Assembly: GCA_050943935.1 (NCBI GenBank)
Contig: JBMNQC010000006.1
Span: 62,001 to 126,000 of the forward strand
DNA: 64,000 bases
Reading direction: 5' to 3'
Origin: Heteroscillospira sp050943935
Lineage (GTDB): Bacteria; Bacillota; Clostridia; Oscillospirales; Oscillospiraceae
In this document: in pieces, positions 18,201 to 25,577 of the stretch
How the letters are laid out: the number at the start of each line of letters is the position of its first letter
Position numbering within the stretch: the first letter of the stretch is position 1
The notes under the pieces: generated by a model
The model's input: the letters and a program-made list of their open reading frames with translations, nothing else
Database searches by the model: none
What the model was told of the DNA's origin: nothing
Translations under genes and position numbers: made by a program

Positions 18201-18497
18201 GCTCTCGGTGGGCTCCTCACTCTCGGTGGGCTCCTCGCTCTCCGTGGGCTCCTCACTCTCGGTGGGCTCCTCACTCTCGGTGGGCTCCTCGCTCTCGGTG
18301 GGCTCCTCGCTCTCCGTAGGCTCCTCGCTCTCCGTAGGCTCCTCGCTCTCGGTGGGTGTACCGACTTCTGTGTGCTCCGTGCCAATGGGATTGTCGGTAG
18401 TCACCGCATATGCCCCGGGGCTCAGCATGCTTACCAACATCACCAGACAGAGCATCAAGCTCAAGGTTTTTTGTACACGCAATCTTGCTTTTCTCAT
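15162..18497 (-). CDS. Giant GLUG-repeat surface protein, N-terminal part (frameshifted end)
   Basis: 1,111 codons as read. It starts with a signal peptide (residues 1-31, ending SPGAYA) behind an AGAAGGAGAG ribosome site. Seventeen tandem TESEEP hexapeptides (one TESGEP) follow, then a short Cys-containing region (CSVCGEEHEEANC) and long arrays of GLUG repeats. Near 15240-15255 the repeat sense is lost and the frame runs out into about 27 unrelated residues, while the adjacent frame picks up the pattern. Restoring one base gives one gene from 18497 to 9535 of about 2,987 residues with signal peptide and C-terminal anchor. Whether this is a mutation, phase variation, recoding or sequencing error cannot be told here. 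Likely role: large surface adhesin or scaffold for the capture system. Confidence 0.83.
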   Translation of the reverse strand: MRKARLRVQKTLSLMLCLVMLVSMLSPGAYAVTTDNPIGTEHTEVGTPTESEEPTESEEPTESEEPTESEEPTESEEPTESEEPTESEEPTESEEPTESEEPTESEEPTESEEPTESEEPTESEEPTESEEPTESEEPTESGEPTESEEPEAEIICSVCGEEHEEANCALAAFMLLQAELSDTLQPENIPGETQLHEMGRAELLALLEELDSFLGDCGMLTGDKEPVAVMAIDAEAAVLEGDLSNQLAPYLALRTAILDVLSTAPQMPEGTYGWYVNGYAGSSFSISTAAELRELSDLVNGCAQDAAGNPVVDDFLDKTITLADSIDVSDADWYPIGYSKDVNFKGIFDGNNKTVTLRIGTADAPKTGSVHKAAEDMHYAAMFGYINNATIKDLTIEGGIYLSSSEDGKTYGQRTAGLVAMSSGNSALTNIVNKATISNTGGGYLCYVGGVLGQGNTTTLTGCVNYADITGGYYVAGVAGSGKLYGCINHGNISGNGGSQAYVGGVAGDAQAISDCTNNGTVTYTGTGTYVGGVAGSIRNVEASGLTNTGAVSSAGRYVGGIAGQKTGSSWGTAYPSSDCTNSGNVSGDRYVGGIFGTAGCNMTDCVNSGAVVSSGDYAGGVVGDFKGKNQALADCTNSGSVSGANNVGGVAGTFSGSSNTGMAMNGCGNTGNITGDTGVGGLVGSSTVWSTEVSFSTNGGTVTGADNAGGIVGKNSGVITGCVNTGAVTSTDEAGKAGGLAGSSTGTVSGCYTTGAVTGVAAGQLAGENTGNMTGCFAYVPDSAMPGLASGKAVSCFVLGTASAEADATGVAVLTAEQYLDSGLPYTLDTASSPRTYVWTAGEKHPELTEDKTKVYYMVSYVAKPGNDPDGGTIDVTVNGETVGENGLVTAYGQPFVITVAAKEGYAVKMVDMPTAEPVVQGNVTTYTGVVNDDIAFSYVFYVPGSDSAFEQEPEDGVYVLSTADDLLGFSARVNGGESFEGKTVKLGADIDVSKRYFEAIGSYDNPFKGSFDGQGHSVTLKLDATDDYQGLFGYVGAAEGETVNTIANVTVKGSVKSTGNYVGGVVGLTGVPVSGCHSDAKYPVICMWAVWQAGTKARLQLPIAAIPET
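18050..18360 (-). repeat. In-frame 18-bp tandem repeat encoding TESEEP, about 17 copies
   Basis: Near-identical 18-base units encode (TESEEP)n near the N-terminus of the giant surface protein. Unit length is a multiple of three, so slippage would change stalk length without breaking the frame. Units differ only at a few third positions, suggesting recent expansion. Confidence 0.95.
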
Positions 18498-18581
18498 CCC
18501 TTATGCTCTCCTTCTAGGTAAAAATATCTATGTTAAAACCTGCCCGTCGGTTTGACAGGTTGATCATCTGCTAAAATATAT

Positions 18582-20843
18582 TTATATTACACACTCAATC
18601 CAGCGCAGGCGAAAACGCTCGGTTCTGGAGCCTCGACGGCGCAGCGTCTGCTCCAGCTCTTCCAGCAGCTCCATGGGTTCAGCCCGCTCCCCGTCCGTAA
18701 CGCCGGTCTCGCTGAACAGCGCCCGCTGCTGAAGTGTAAGCACCTTTCTGTACCGCTCCGCCAGTTCCGGGCCTAAATTCCTTTCTATTTCCGGTACCAG
18801 CGCCTTCAGGCTGCCTCCGGCATACCTGATTCCCATGCAGCCAAGCAGCTTCACGCTCCAGGTCGTCATATTGCTTACCGCAGTAGAGGAATCCTTTGCC
18901 TCCAGCAGAGCTCTCAGCTTTTTTCGTCTCCACATGCGCCGGAGCACCACGGCCAAAATCAGCGCCAACAGCATTATCAGAAGCGCGATGGCCGCCAGTG
19001 CAAGCCGCACCGGTGTAAGCGGCTCCGGCTCCTCCTCCGGTGGAATAGCCGCCCCTCCGCTGCCGCCCTGCGTCATGTCGCTCTGCTGCATGGGGTCTGT
19101 ATACGGCGGCGTAATCTCAAATGGCACAAAGCCCACGCCGTCTCTGTATACTTCCACCCACGCGTGGGCAAAGTCCTGCTCCAGCTCAGCAGGCTCTCCG
19201 GGTTCCATCTCTTCCGCAGCCTCCTGCGGCAGAAACCAGCCCTCCACATAGCGGGCCGGTATGCCCAGGTACCTGAACATCAGAGCCGCCGCCGTAGCAT
19301 AGTGTACCGAATAGCCTTCCTTTGTGTCCAGCAGGAAGCCGCTAACAAAGTCTTCACCCGCCTGTATGAGTTGAGGTTCCTCCTGGTAAGTAACAATACT
19401 GCTGAGATACGCTCGCACCACCATCTGAGCATCGCTGAAAGATACCCGGCCATCCGGCAGCTCAAGTTCGGCAAACACCTGTGCAAGGGCTTCCCGCGCC
19501 TCCTCCGGTATATCAAGATAGCAGTCATAGACAAACTTCCGGTAGGCGTTTTCGCTCGCCAGATAATCCAGCGCCGCCGGGCTTCCCGCCTTGCGCGCCG
19601 CCGTAAGCTTATCCGCAAGACGTTCATATTCTGAAATCGGCGTTCCGCCCGTCAATATGGTATATTCTCCCTCTCCGTGCGCGCCCCGTGAGGGCAAGTC
19701 TGCATCGCCAATCCGTCTGGGATCGGCTCCGGCATCCGTAAGGCTATACGGCGCATACCTCCAGGCCGTGCAAGCATCCTCCACGTCTATGGAAAGCTTA
19801 TTTTCTTTTTTATTCTCTCCCAACGCCCGGCAAAGCAGCGCGTACTGAGTCTGTCCGTAAAAGCCCCGCTGGTGCAGCCAGGAGAACAGCTGGGCATATT
19901 CCGCCCTGCGCTCCGGCTCCAGGTCCGACCATCCGCTGCCCGTATATTTTTCGCCCACATACCCCCGCAAATACAGCTCCTCCGGCTCTTCCGCTTCAAT
20001 TGTCAGCGCTGTGGTGCTGTCAGGAGAAAAGGCGCTCAGCCCCTGGAAATTTCCTTCCGGCAGAGTGGTGTATTCATCCTCATATTTCATCCGGTGAATC
20101 TCCCGCTCCGCCGCCCGTCGGTTATCCATAGCACGGACGACGCCGTTTTCATTTCCAAGCGCAGCCAGAGCATAGCTCAGAGCCATAACAAGCGCAAAGA
20201 GCATAATATGAACGGCCACCTGCCGCAGTCCCGGGGCTACGCTCCATTTCCCAAGCCTCTGCACACTAAAGATGGCAAGTCCAAGCGCTAACAGCACCCA
20301 ACTCCAGTCCGGCGGGTACAGATTTGACACGCCCATGGCACACAGCGCGCACAGCAGTACGGCAGACGGCAGCAGCCAAAGTCTGCCGCCGCAGACCGTT
20401 TTGGCCGCCAGCAATCCCAAAAGCACCGATGGCAAAGCAAGGAACAATCCGGCGCACACAGACGGCGGCAGCGCCGCAGCAACGGCTTCATAGCGTGGGA
20501 AAATATAGCCAAGCCGCTTCTCAAGCACGCTGAACACGGCGTTCATGGTCACATTCCAGCCGCTGATAATGTATCGGCTTACCAGAAGCGTATATAGCGC
20601 CAGTATTGCTGCCGCTGCAATCTGAAATGCCAGCGCCCGTCTGGGCAGCCTGCATGCGGCGGCGCAATAAATAAGTCCCGCCAGCGCCAGAGGAAGCGGA
20701 GCGCACCCCGTCAAGTCCAGTCCCAGGCCGCCCCAGAAGCACGCAAACATCCCCAGAAACAACAGCGACGCCGCCAAAATTCTGCCAGGCGTGCCGCCGG
20801 CCTCTCCGGCAATCTGGAAAGAAAATCCATATTGTTCCTGCAT
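18582..20843 (-). CDS. Transglutaminase-fold membrane protein (TgpA/DUF3488-like) with Cys and Asp of the triad replaced
   Basis: 753 residues. Several N-terminal membrane helices (to about residue 220) are followed by an extracytoplasmic region with a transglutaminase core, one further helix near residue 635 and a DUF4129-like cytoplasmic tail. In the core, the usual GYCxHFA reads GYSVHYA, so Ser512 replaces the catalytic Cys; His560 is kept in HAWVEVY; the usual Asp is Glu576 (FEITPPY). The protein may therefore be a non-enzymatic scaffold or use different chemistry. MoxR, DUF58 and this family form a widespread trio in membrane-associated protein assembly or metal-related systems. Fifteen bases separate it from the DUF58 gene. 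Confidence 0.85.
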   Translation of the reverse strand: MQEQYGFSFQIAGEAGGTPGRILAASLLFLGMFACFWGGLGLDLTGCAPLPLALAGLIYCAAACRLPRRALAFQIAAAAILALYTLLVSRYIISGWNVTMNAVFSVLEKRLGYIFPRYEAVAAALPPSVCAGLFLALPSVLLGLLAAKTVCGGRLWLLPSAVLLCALCAMGVSNLYPPDWSWVLLALGLAIFSVQRLGKWSVAPGLRQVAVHIMLFALVMALSYALAALGNENGVVRAMDNRRAAEREIHRMKYEDEYTTLPEGNFQGLSAFSPDSTTALTIEAEEPEELYLRGYVGEKYTGSGWSDLEPERRAEYAQLFSWLHQRGFYGQTQYALLCRALGENKKENKLSIDVEDACTAWRYAPYSLTDAGADPRRIGDADLPSRGAHGEGEYTILTGGTPISEYERLADKLTAARKAGSPAALDYLASENAYRKFVYDCYLDIPEEAREALAQVFAELELPDGRVSFSDAQMVVRAYLSSIVTYQEEPQLIQAGEDFVSGFLLDTKEGYSVHYATAAALMFRYLGIPARYVEGWFLPQEAAEEMEPGEPAELEQDFAHAWVEVYRDGVGFVPFEITPPYTDPMQQSDMTQGGSGGAAIPPEEEPEPLTPVRLALAAIALLIMLLALILAVVLRRMWRRKKLRALLEAKDSSTAVSNMTTWSVKLLGCMGIRYAGGSLKALVPEIERNLGPELAERYRKVLTLQQRALFSETGVTDGERAEPMELLEELEQTLRRRGSRTERFRLRWIECVI

Positions 20844-20858
20844 TAGTATTTCCTCCAG

Positions 20859-22010
20859 CTAAATCGTCACATCCCGCAGAGACTGACGGTAATCAACAGA
20901 AGAAAATGGCCAGCAAGCCAGTTCTCCGCTGTCTCCGGTCGCAGCTCCCTCGCTGCAAATGAAAAGCGTAGCTCTGCCCGTACCAGTAAATTCTGCCAGC
21001 TCCGAGGGCACCCGGTCGCTGAAATAGGCTATCAGCGGATACCGCTTCCCGCCAAGAGAGCGGACGCACTCCGGAATTCCGGACACGCCGCCCGTACCGG
21101 AGGGTGAATGCAGCATATCCGGGATAATTCCGTACAAGTCGTCCATACTGCTCACCTCTCTCACCTCGCAGCCGGAGCCGTCTCCGCGGCTCCAGGCCAC
21201 GCTGTATGGGATTTCCTCCTGAATTACCGACAGACAGAACGACACTACCGCCTCTGCCAGCGTATCCGGCACCTCCGGCGGCGCGTTTTCCGCCAGCGCA
21301 CCGCGGTCCCAAAACACCAGCAGCGCCCTGTCCAGGGTCTGTGAAGGGTCGCTTACAATGTACCGATCCAGCTTCTGGCTCAGCTTCCAGTGTATCTGCT
21401 TCAGGCTGTCACCCTCCACATATTCACGCAGCTGAAATGGCTCGGACCAGTCCTGTCCTTTCCGGCTGAGATTAATACTGTCCTCGTCGCCCACAGGCGT
21501 CTCGCTTCCCGTCAGACGGACATGCATGGGAAACAGCTCCGGCGTTACCAAACGCTTTATCGTAATAGCCGTCTTACGCTTAATGCGCACCAGTCCAAAG
21601 GCGTCCTCCACTATCAGCATTTTGCAGCAGAATCGAAATCTCCCGCAATGTACACTTTTAAAATCAAACGGCAGCACCTTATTTTCAAGCGGAGCAAGCG
21701 GCACGTTCAGCAGAATAGTTTTCTCTTCCCGAGTAAGCGTGTTCTGCACATACAGCTCCAATTCTGCCCGCGCTACAGGCAGCAGAGTTCGATTTTTCAG
21801 TATTGCCTTCCCGGAGCCGGTTTCACCTTTCTGCATGCCCATGGGCAGCTGCAGCTCCACTTCCACCCGTGCCGCAGCCGCGGCCAGAATTCCGCACGCC
21901 GGAAGCAGCACGGAAGCGCATAAAAGCAGAAGTGCGGCATCGGTGCCTGTAAACGCATATATTGCCGCCGTCGCCAGTACGCCCAGCGCACACACTATTC
22001 TCCGCGCCAC
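20859..22010 (-). CDS. DUF58 domain membrane protein
   Basis: 383 residues with two N-terminal membrane segments (residues about 4-45), a beta-rich middle and the DUF58 signature LREYVEGDSLKQIHWKLSQK near residue 195, followed by a vWA-like C-terminal part. The GTG start directly follows the MoxR stop codon, so the two are co-translated. DUF58 proteins act with MoxR AAA+ ATPases. Here the MoxR-DUF58-transglutaminase trio leads a cobalamin-regulated operon, so its likely job is assembly, maturation or gating of the surface proteins encoded next. Confidence 0.87.
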   Translation of the reverse strand: MARRIVCALGVLATAAIYAFTGTDAALLLLCASVLLPACGILAAAAARVEVELQLPMGMQKGETGSGKAILKNRTLLPVARAELELYVQNTLTREEKTILLNVPLAPLENKVLPFDFKSVHCGRFRFCCKMLIVEDAFGLVRIKRKTAITIKRLVTPELFPMHVRLTGSETPVGDEDSINLSRKGQDWSEPFQLREYVEGDSLKQIHWKLSQKLDRYIVSDPSQTLDRALLVFWDRGALAENAPPEVPDTLAEAVVSFCLSVIQEEIPYSVAWSRGDGSGCEVREVSSMDDLYGIIPDMLHSPSGTGGVSGIPECVRSLGGKRYPLIAYFSDRVPSELAEFTGTGRATLFICSEGAATGDSGELACWPFSSVDYRQSLRDVTI

Positions 22011-22952
22011 CTACCGCATCCCCTTGAGCACAGGCATTTCTGTCTGCTCCAAAATTTCACGCATCAGCTCTGCGGCGCTGGTCTCGTTGAATCGAGCCTT
22101 TGCGCCCAGCATAAGCCTGTGCGCATATACATCACAGGCTACCTCCGCCACATCCTCGGGAACACAGAAATCCCGGCCGCTCAGATATGCTCTGGCTCTG
22201 GACATACGCGCCAGGGCCAGAGCTCCACGGGGACTCACCCCCAGCTGCACCATGGGATGCTGCCTCGTGGCCTCTGTCAGTCCGGTAATATATCTGTAAA
22301 TCTCGTCTGCCATATGCACCTGGTCCACCTGTGCGATAATCTCCATAAGCTGCCCGCGGCTGAGCACCTGCTCCACCACATCAAGAGGGTTTGCTCCGCT
22401 GCGATCTTTCAGTATATTTACCTGACTTTCAAAATCCGGATAACCTATGCTAATGCAAATCATAAATCTGTCCAGCTGCGAATTGGGCAGCATTTGTGTG
22501 CCGGCCGAGCCTATTGGATTCTGGGTCGCAAGGACTATAAACGGCTTAGGCAGCGGATGGGTATGCCCGTCCACCGTAACATGCCGCTCCTCCATGGCCT
22601 CCAACAGAGCCGACTGCGTCTTGCTGGACGTGCGGTTTATCTCGTCGGCAAGCAGCAGATTGGTCATAACAGCCCCGGGCTTATATATGAACTCGTTGGT
22701 CTGCCGGTCTAAAACAGAAAAACCTATAACATCGGATGGCACGCTGTCTGATGTAAACTGAATCCGCTTTGTTTCCAGGCCCATAGCCTTGGCAAACGCC
22801 AAAGTAAGCGTGGTCTTGCCCACGCCGGGCACATCCTCCAGCAGCACATGTCCGGACGCCAGAACAGCCATGAGAACCTTTTCAATTACATCCTGCTTGC
22901 CAAGTATGACCTTTGTAATCTGGTCCCTGATTTTTTCTATTTTCTCTCTCAC
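22011..22952 (-). CDS. MoxR-family AAA+ ATPase
   Basis: 313 residues, full length for the family. Walker A DVPGVGKTTL (about residue 40), Walker B LLLADEINR (about 100), sensor-1 ATQNP (about 145) and QLDRF near residue 160 are all present, so it should hydrolyse ATP. Start is GTG at 22952 with GGGAG about 10 bases upstream. It is the first gene after the cobalamin riboswitch and its terminators. MoxR proteins are cytoplasmic chaperone-like ATPases that remodel partner protein complexes, generally together with vWA/DUF58 proteins. Confidence 0.92.
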   Translation of the reverse strand: MREKIEKIRDQITKVILGKQDVIEKVLMAVLASGHVLLEDVPGVGKTTLTLAFAKAMGLETKRIQFTSDSVPSDVIGFSVLDRQTNEFIYKPGAVMTNLLLADEINRTSSKTQSALLEAMEERHVTVDGHTHPLPKPFIVLATQNPIGSAGTQMLPNSQLDRFMICISIGYPDFESQVNILKDRSGANPLDVVEQVLSRGQLMEIIAQVDQVHMADEIYRYITGLTEATRQHPMVQLGVSPRGALALARMSRARAYLSGRDFCVPEDVAEVACDVYAHRLMLGAKARFNETSAAELMREILEQTEMPVLKGMR

Positions 22953-23028
22953 GCTCTAACTCTCCCATGCTTTTATTTTTCTTCAGTCCAGGTACTGCTC
23001 CGTACCGTCAGGCAAATTATTTCACCTT

Positions 23029-23073
23029 AAAAAACAACAAACGCGGACATATACACTACATCCGCGTTTGTTG
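23029..23073 (-). terminator. Intrinsic terminator 2 of the cobalamin riboswitch leader
   Basis: On the minus strand a 13-bp perfect stem (arms 23061-23073 and 23035-23047) is followed by six U (23029-23034). It is the last structure before the MoxR gene, about 75 bases from its start, and would stop transcription of the whole gene train. Confidence 0.85.
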
Positions 23074-23077
23074 ACGG

Positions 23078-23119
23078 GCATACAAAAAACGACGGCAAAA
23101 TACCGTCGCTTTTGTATGC
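23078..23119 (-). terminator. Intrinsic terminator 1 of the cobalamin riboswitch leader
   Basis: A compact CGACGG/CCGTCG stem with a 7-base loop is followed on the minus strand by a six-U run. Flanking bases extend it into a longer stem (outer arms 23078-23087 and 23110-23119). It lies between the aptamer and terminator 2. Confidence 0.85.
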
Positions 23120-23125
23120 AAAACA

Positions 23126-23212
23126 GAGACACCCGATATGGCGAAGCCATTCGTGTGTCTCCTCGGCATAGATCAGTCTTTTAGCGGAGGCTGTACCTCC
23201 GCATGGGTATGA
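23126..23212 (-). promoter_or_regulatory. Expression-platform hairpins between aptamer and terminators
   Basis: Arms ATAGATCA/TGATCTAT at about 23168-23175 and 23209-23216 enclose a GCGGAGG/CCTCCGC hairpin. A second stem GAGACAC/GTGTCTC spans 23126-23161. These could form antiterminator or anti-antiterminator pairings with the aptamer. The mechanism is not resolved by eye. Confidence 0.5.
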
Positions 23213-23214
23213 TC

Positions 23215-23470
23215 TATCTTGCAGGTCTTCTGCCTTATACGTTCAGGGGCCGTAAAGGCCCCAGCGCGCAAACCTCGCCTTCTCTCATCCCCATTACAGG
23301 GAATCCAATGACTTGCTTTCGCAATATCCGTCCGCAGGACGCACAGAGGCTGCACTCCGTAATCACAGCTACTAAGCCGGCCACACCGCAGTTTCATTAA
23401 GCGGCATGCCGGCACATACTCGGGAATTTCACCCGTTTCCCTTGTTCACCAGAACAAGAATGCGTGTCTT
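23215..23470 (-). ncRNA. Cobalamin riboswitch aptamer
   Basis: Read on the minus strand, the 5' part has GGGAAACGGGTGAAATTCCC (about 23421-23440), matching the conserved GGGAA-N-GGTGAAA-TCC core. The 3' end has GCAGAAGACCTGC (23221-23233), matching the B12-box region. About 190 bases between them fold into several GC-rich hairpins, a larger variable domain than usual. Cobalamin riboswitches typically switch genes off when adenosyl- or methylcobalamin is present; the terminators downstream fit transcriptional control of the MoxR-to-ECF operon. Confidence 0.9.
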
Positions 23471-23568
23471 CGCGGCTGTTGTCAGCCGATCCGGTCGCGC
23501 ATTTTTGCCACAAAAGCCGGAGTAGATATTCAGTTATGTTGGCGGCAACGCCAAACTTTACCACTTCG

Positions 23569-23598
23569 AGTATACCCCATCTTGTTACGGAATGTCAA
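23569..23598 (-). promoter_or_regulatory. SigmaA-type promoter of the cobalamin-riboswitch operon
   Basis: On the minus strand a perfect TTGACA (23593-23598) and TATACT (23569-23574) are separated by 18 bases. Transcription would start near 23562, about 90 bases before the aptamer core, giving a leader of roughly 610 bases before MoxR. Confidence 0.85.
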
Positions 23599-23691
23599 TA
23601 TAAGCATTCTTTTTCTTCGGCCATACGCTCTGCCGGATTTAATGTTTACTTTCGTTTCACAACTGGCAGCATAGCCTGCCGCGCACATAAA

Positions 23692-23732
23692 AACTGTTGG
23701 TGTGGGAGTCTTCAACTCCCACACCAACAGTT
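23692..23732 (-). terminator. Terminator after the sodium-symporter gene
   Basis: Perfect 17-bp inverted repeat (23692-23708 and 23716-23732) directly after the stop codon of the minus-strand transporter, followed on that strand by a five-T run. It insulates the cobalamin promoter from upstream transcription. Confidence 0.88.
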
Positions 23733-23734
23733 AA

Positions 23735-25147
23735 TTATTTGCCCGTAAGTTTTCCGATAACTGTGAACACACCGGCGGACTGAAGAAACAGGATAAGCAT
23801 CATCACAGGTGTGACATAGCGTATCATAAAAGCATACAAGCTCTTACGGCGGAAGGGATGGCCGCTGGCCTCCATCTCTTCAATTATCCATCCGGGCTTC
23901 ATCACCCAGCCCACCAGGATACAGGTGAGCAGGCTGATAGCCGGCATGAGGAAGCTGTTGCTGATATAGTCGACCACATCCAGCAGCTGCTGGTTTTCCA
24001 TGCCGTTTGGCAGATCCACCTCAAAGTAGAGCGCATTATAGCCCAGGCATATCACCACGGCGCCCAGAGCCGACAGCACCGCGATAACCAGACTGGTTTT
24101 CTTGCGGCTGCTATGGAAAATCTCCTTGCAATTGGCGACCAGCGTTTCCATTATGGATACACAGGAGGTAAGGGTGGCGAAAATCACCATGAGGAAAAAT
24201 ACCACGCCCACGATATTGCCCACAGCCCCCATTGCGTCAAACACCTTGGGCAGCGATACAAACATAAGTCCCGGGCCCTGGCCCATACCCTCGGTGCCGA
24301 AGAACACATACACGGCGGGAATTATCATAACGCCTGCCAGAAAAGCCACCAGAGTATCGAAAAACTCTATCTGGCCCAGGGATTTGCTCAGGTTCACATC
24401 CTTTTTCACATAGGAGCCGTAGGTTATCATTATGCCCATGGACACACTCAGAGAGAAGAATATCTGGCTCATGGCGTCCAGCAGTATCTGCAGGAAGCGC
24501 GAGAGGCTTATGCCGGTGAGCTCCGGCTTCAGGTATACTGCCAGCCCCTGAAGGCCGGTGCGCACGCTGTCTCCGTCCGTCTGTCTTAGGGTGAGGGAGA
24601 ACAGGGCTATGCCTATTATCATCAGGAAAAGTCCGGGCATTACCACCCGTGCGAACTTCTCTATGCCCTTCTCCACGCCCCGGTACACAATAAGCGCCGT
24701 TACCGCCAGAAAAATAAGCATGAACACTATGGGCGCCACAGGGGCGGTGATGAAAGATGTAAAATACCCGTCCTGAGCGGCAGCGGAGCCTGCGCCGGTG
24801 ACATATACCGCGAAATACTTGGTGACCCAGCCGCCTATTACGGTGTAATAGGTCATAATCATGGCGGGCACCAGGAAAGTCAGCCACCCCAGAAAGCTCC
24901 AGCGCTTATCCATGGCTCCGAAAGCGCGCAGGGCATTTTCCTTTGTGCGCCGGCCTATGGCCACATCCGTGGTCAGCAGGGTGAAGCCGAAGGTGGTAAC
25001 CAGCACCAGATACACTATCAAGAACAGACCGCCGCCGTCCTTGGCGGCCAGATACGGAAACCGCCATATATTTCCAACGCCCACCGCGCTGCCAGCCGCG
25101 GCCAGGACAAAGCCCAGGGAACCGCTGAAACTGCTCTTTTTCTTCAT
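23735..25147 (-). CDS. Sodium-dependent transporter, NSS/SNF family
   Basis: About 470 residues with 11-12 membrane helices. The N-terminus GFVLAAAGSAVGVGNIWRFPYLAAKDGGG is the conserved helix-1 unwound region of neurotransmitter:sodium symporters, which binds Na+ and the amino-acid-like substrate. The start at 25147 (MKKKSSFSGS) is chosen because the family motif begins about 10 residues later and GGTTGAG lies upstream; the longer frame adds 14 residues without family similarity. Bacterial members move amino acids such as tryptophan, leucine or tyrosine; the substrate here is unknown. It has its own terminator. Confidence 0.92.
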   Translation of the reverse strand: MKKKSSFSGSLGFVLAAAGSAVGVGNIWRFPYLAAKDGGGLFLIVYLVLVTTFGFTLLTTDVAIGRRTKENALRAFGAMDKRWSFLGWLTFLVPAMIMTYYTVIGGWVTKYFAVYVTGAGSAAAQDGYFTSFITAPVAPIVFMLIFLAVTALIVYRGVEKGIEKFARVVMPGLFLMIIGIALFSLTLRQTDGDSVRTGLQGLAVYLKPELTGISLSRFLQILLDAMSQIFFSLSVSMGIMITYGSYVKKDVNLSKSLGQIEFFDTLVAFLAGVMIIPAVYVFFGTEGMGQGPGLMFVSLPKVFDAMGAVGNIVGVVFFLMVIFATLTSCVSIMETLVANCKEIFHSSRKKTSLVIAVLSALGAVVICLGYNALYFEVDLPNGMENQQLLDVVDYISNSFLMPAISLLTCILVGWVMKPGWIIEEMEASGHPFRRKSLYAFMIRYVTPVMMLILFLQSAGVFTVIGKLTGK

Positions 25148-25271
25148 TTCACTCAACCTTATCGCTATATTTTTCCGCCCGCACACCATTCAGCGGACAT
25201 GAAACTTAATTATATCAAAGCTATGCAATAACAGCAATCAGCTTTCGTTTTCAGTTTTTCTTCCATTCAAT

Positions 25272-25577
25272 TCACTCCGCTTCGCTATCCCACCGGTACA
25301 TTGCCAAATCCACATGGCTCCCGTCCTTCATGGCTACGCCCTCAGCCTCCAGCAGCTCCCTCTGCTCCGGCCAGCCGGGGGCCAGACGGCCCGCGTGGTT
25401 CACCACCCGGTGACATGGATAGTCGCCGTAATACTGCGACAGGCTCAGGGCCCGGCCAACCAGCCGGGAATTTTTCTCACGGCCTATGAGCCGGGCTATC
25501 TGGCCGTAGGTGGCCACCCTGCCCTGCGGTATCTCGCTCACCGCAGAGAGTATCTCCCATATAACAGCGTCATTCAT
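25272..25577 (-). CDS. MGMT/alkyltransferase-like DNA-binding protein (short form, Cys retained)
   Basis: 101 residues corresponding to the C-terminal DNA-binding domain of O6-alkylguanine-DNA alkyltransferases, with the winged-helix start GRVATYGQIARLIG and the active-site motif PCHRVV near residue 54. Alkyltransferase-like proteins usually replace this Cys by Trp or Ala; here Cys is present, so activity is possible. The ATG at 25577 overlaps the stop of the upstream ogt-like gene by 8 bases, which fixes the start and shows coupling. Confidence 0.85.
   Translation of the reverse strand: MNDAVIWEILSAVSEIPQGRVATYGQIARLIGREKNSRLVGRALSLSQYYGDYPCHRVVNHAGRLAPGWPEQRELLEAEGVAMKDGSHVDLAMYRWDSEAE

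Noticed and set aside
18050..18360. Possible CRISPR-like array
   Set aside because: The 18-bp units are directly adjacent without spacers and encode TESEEP in frame.
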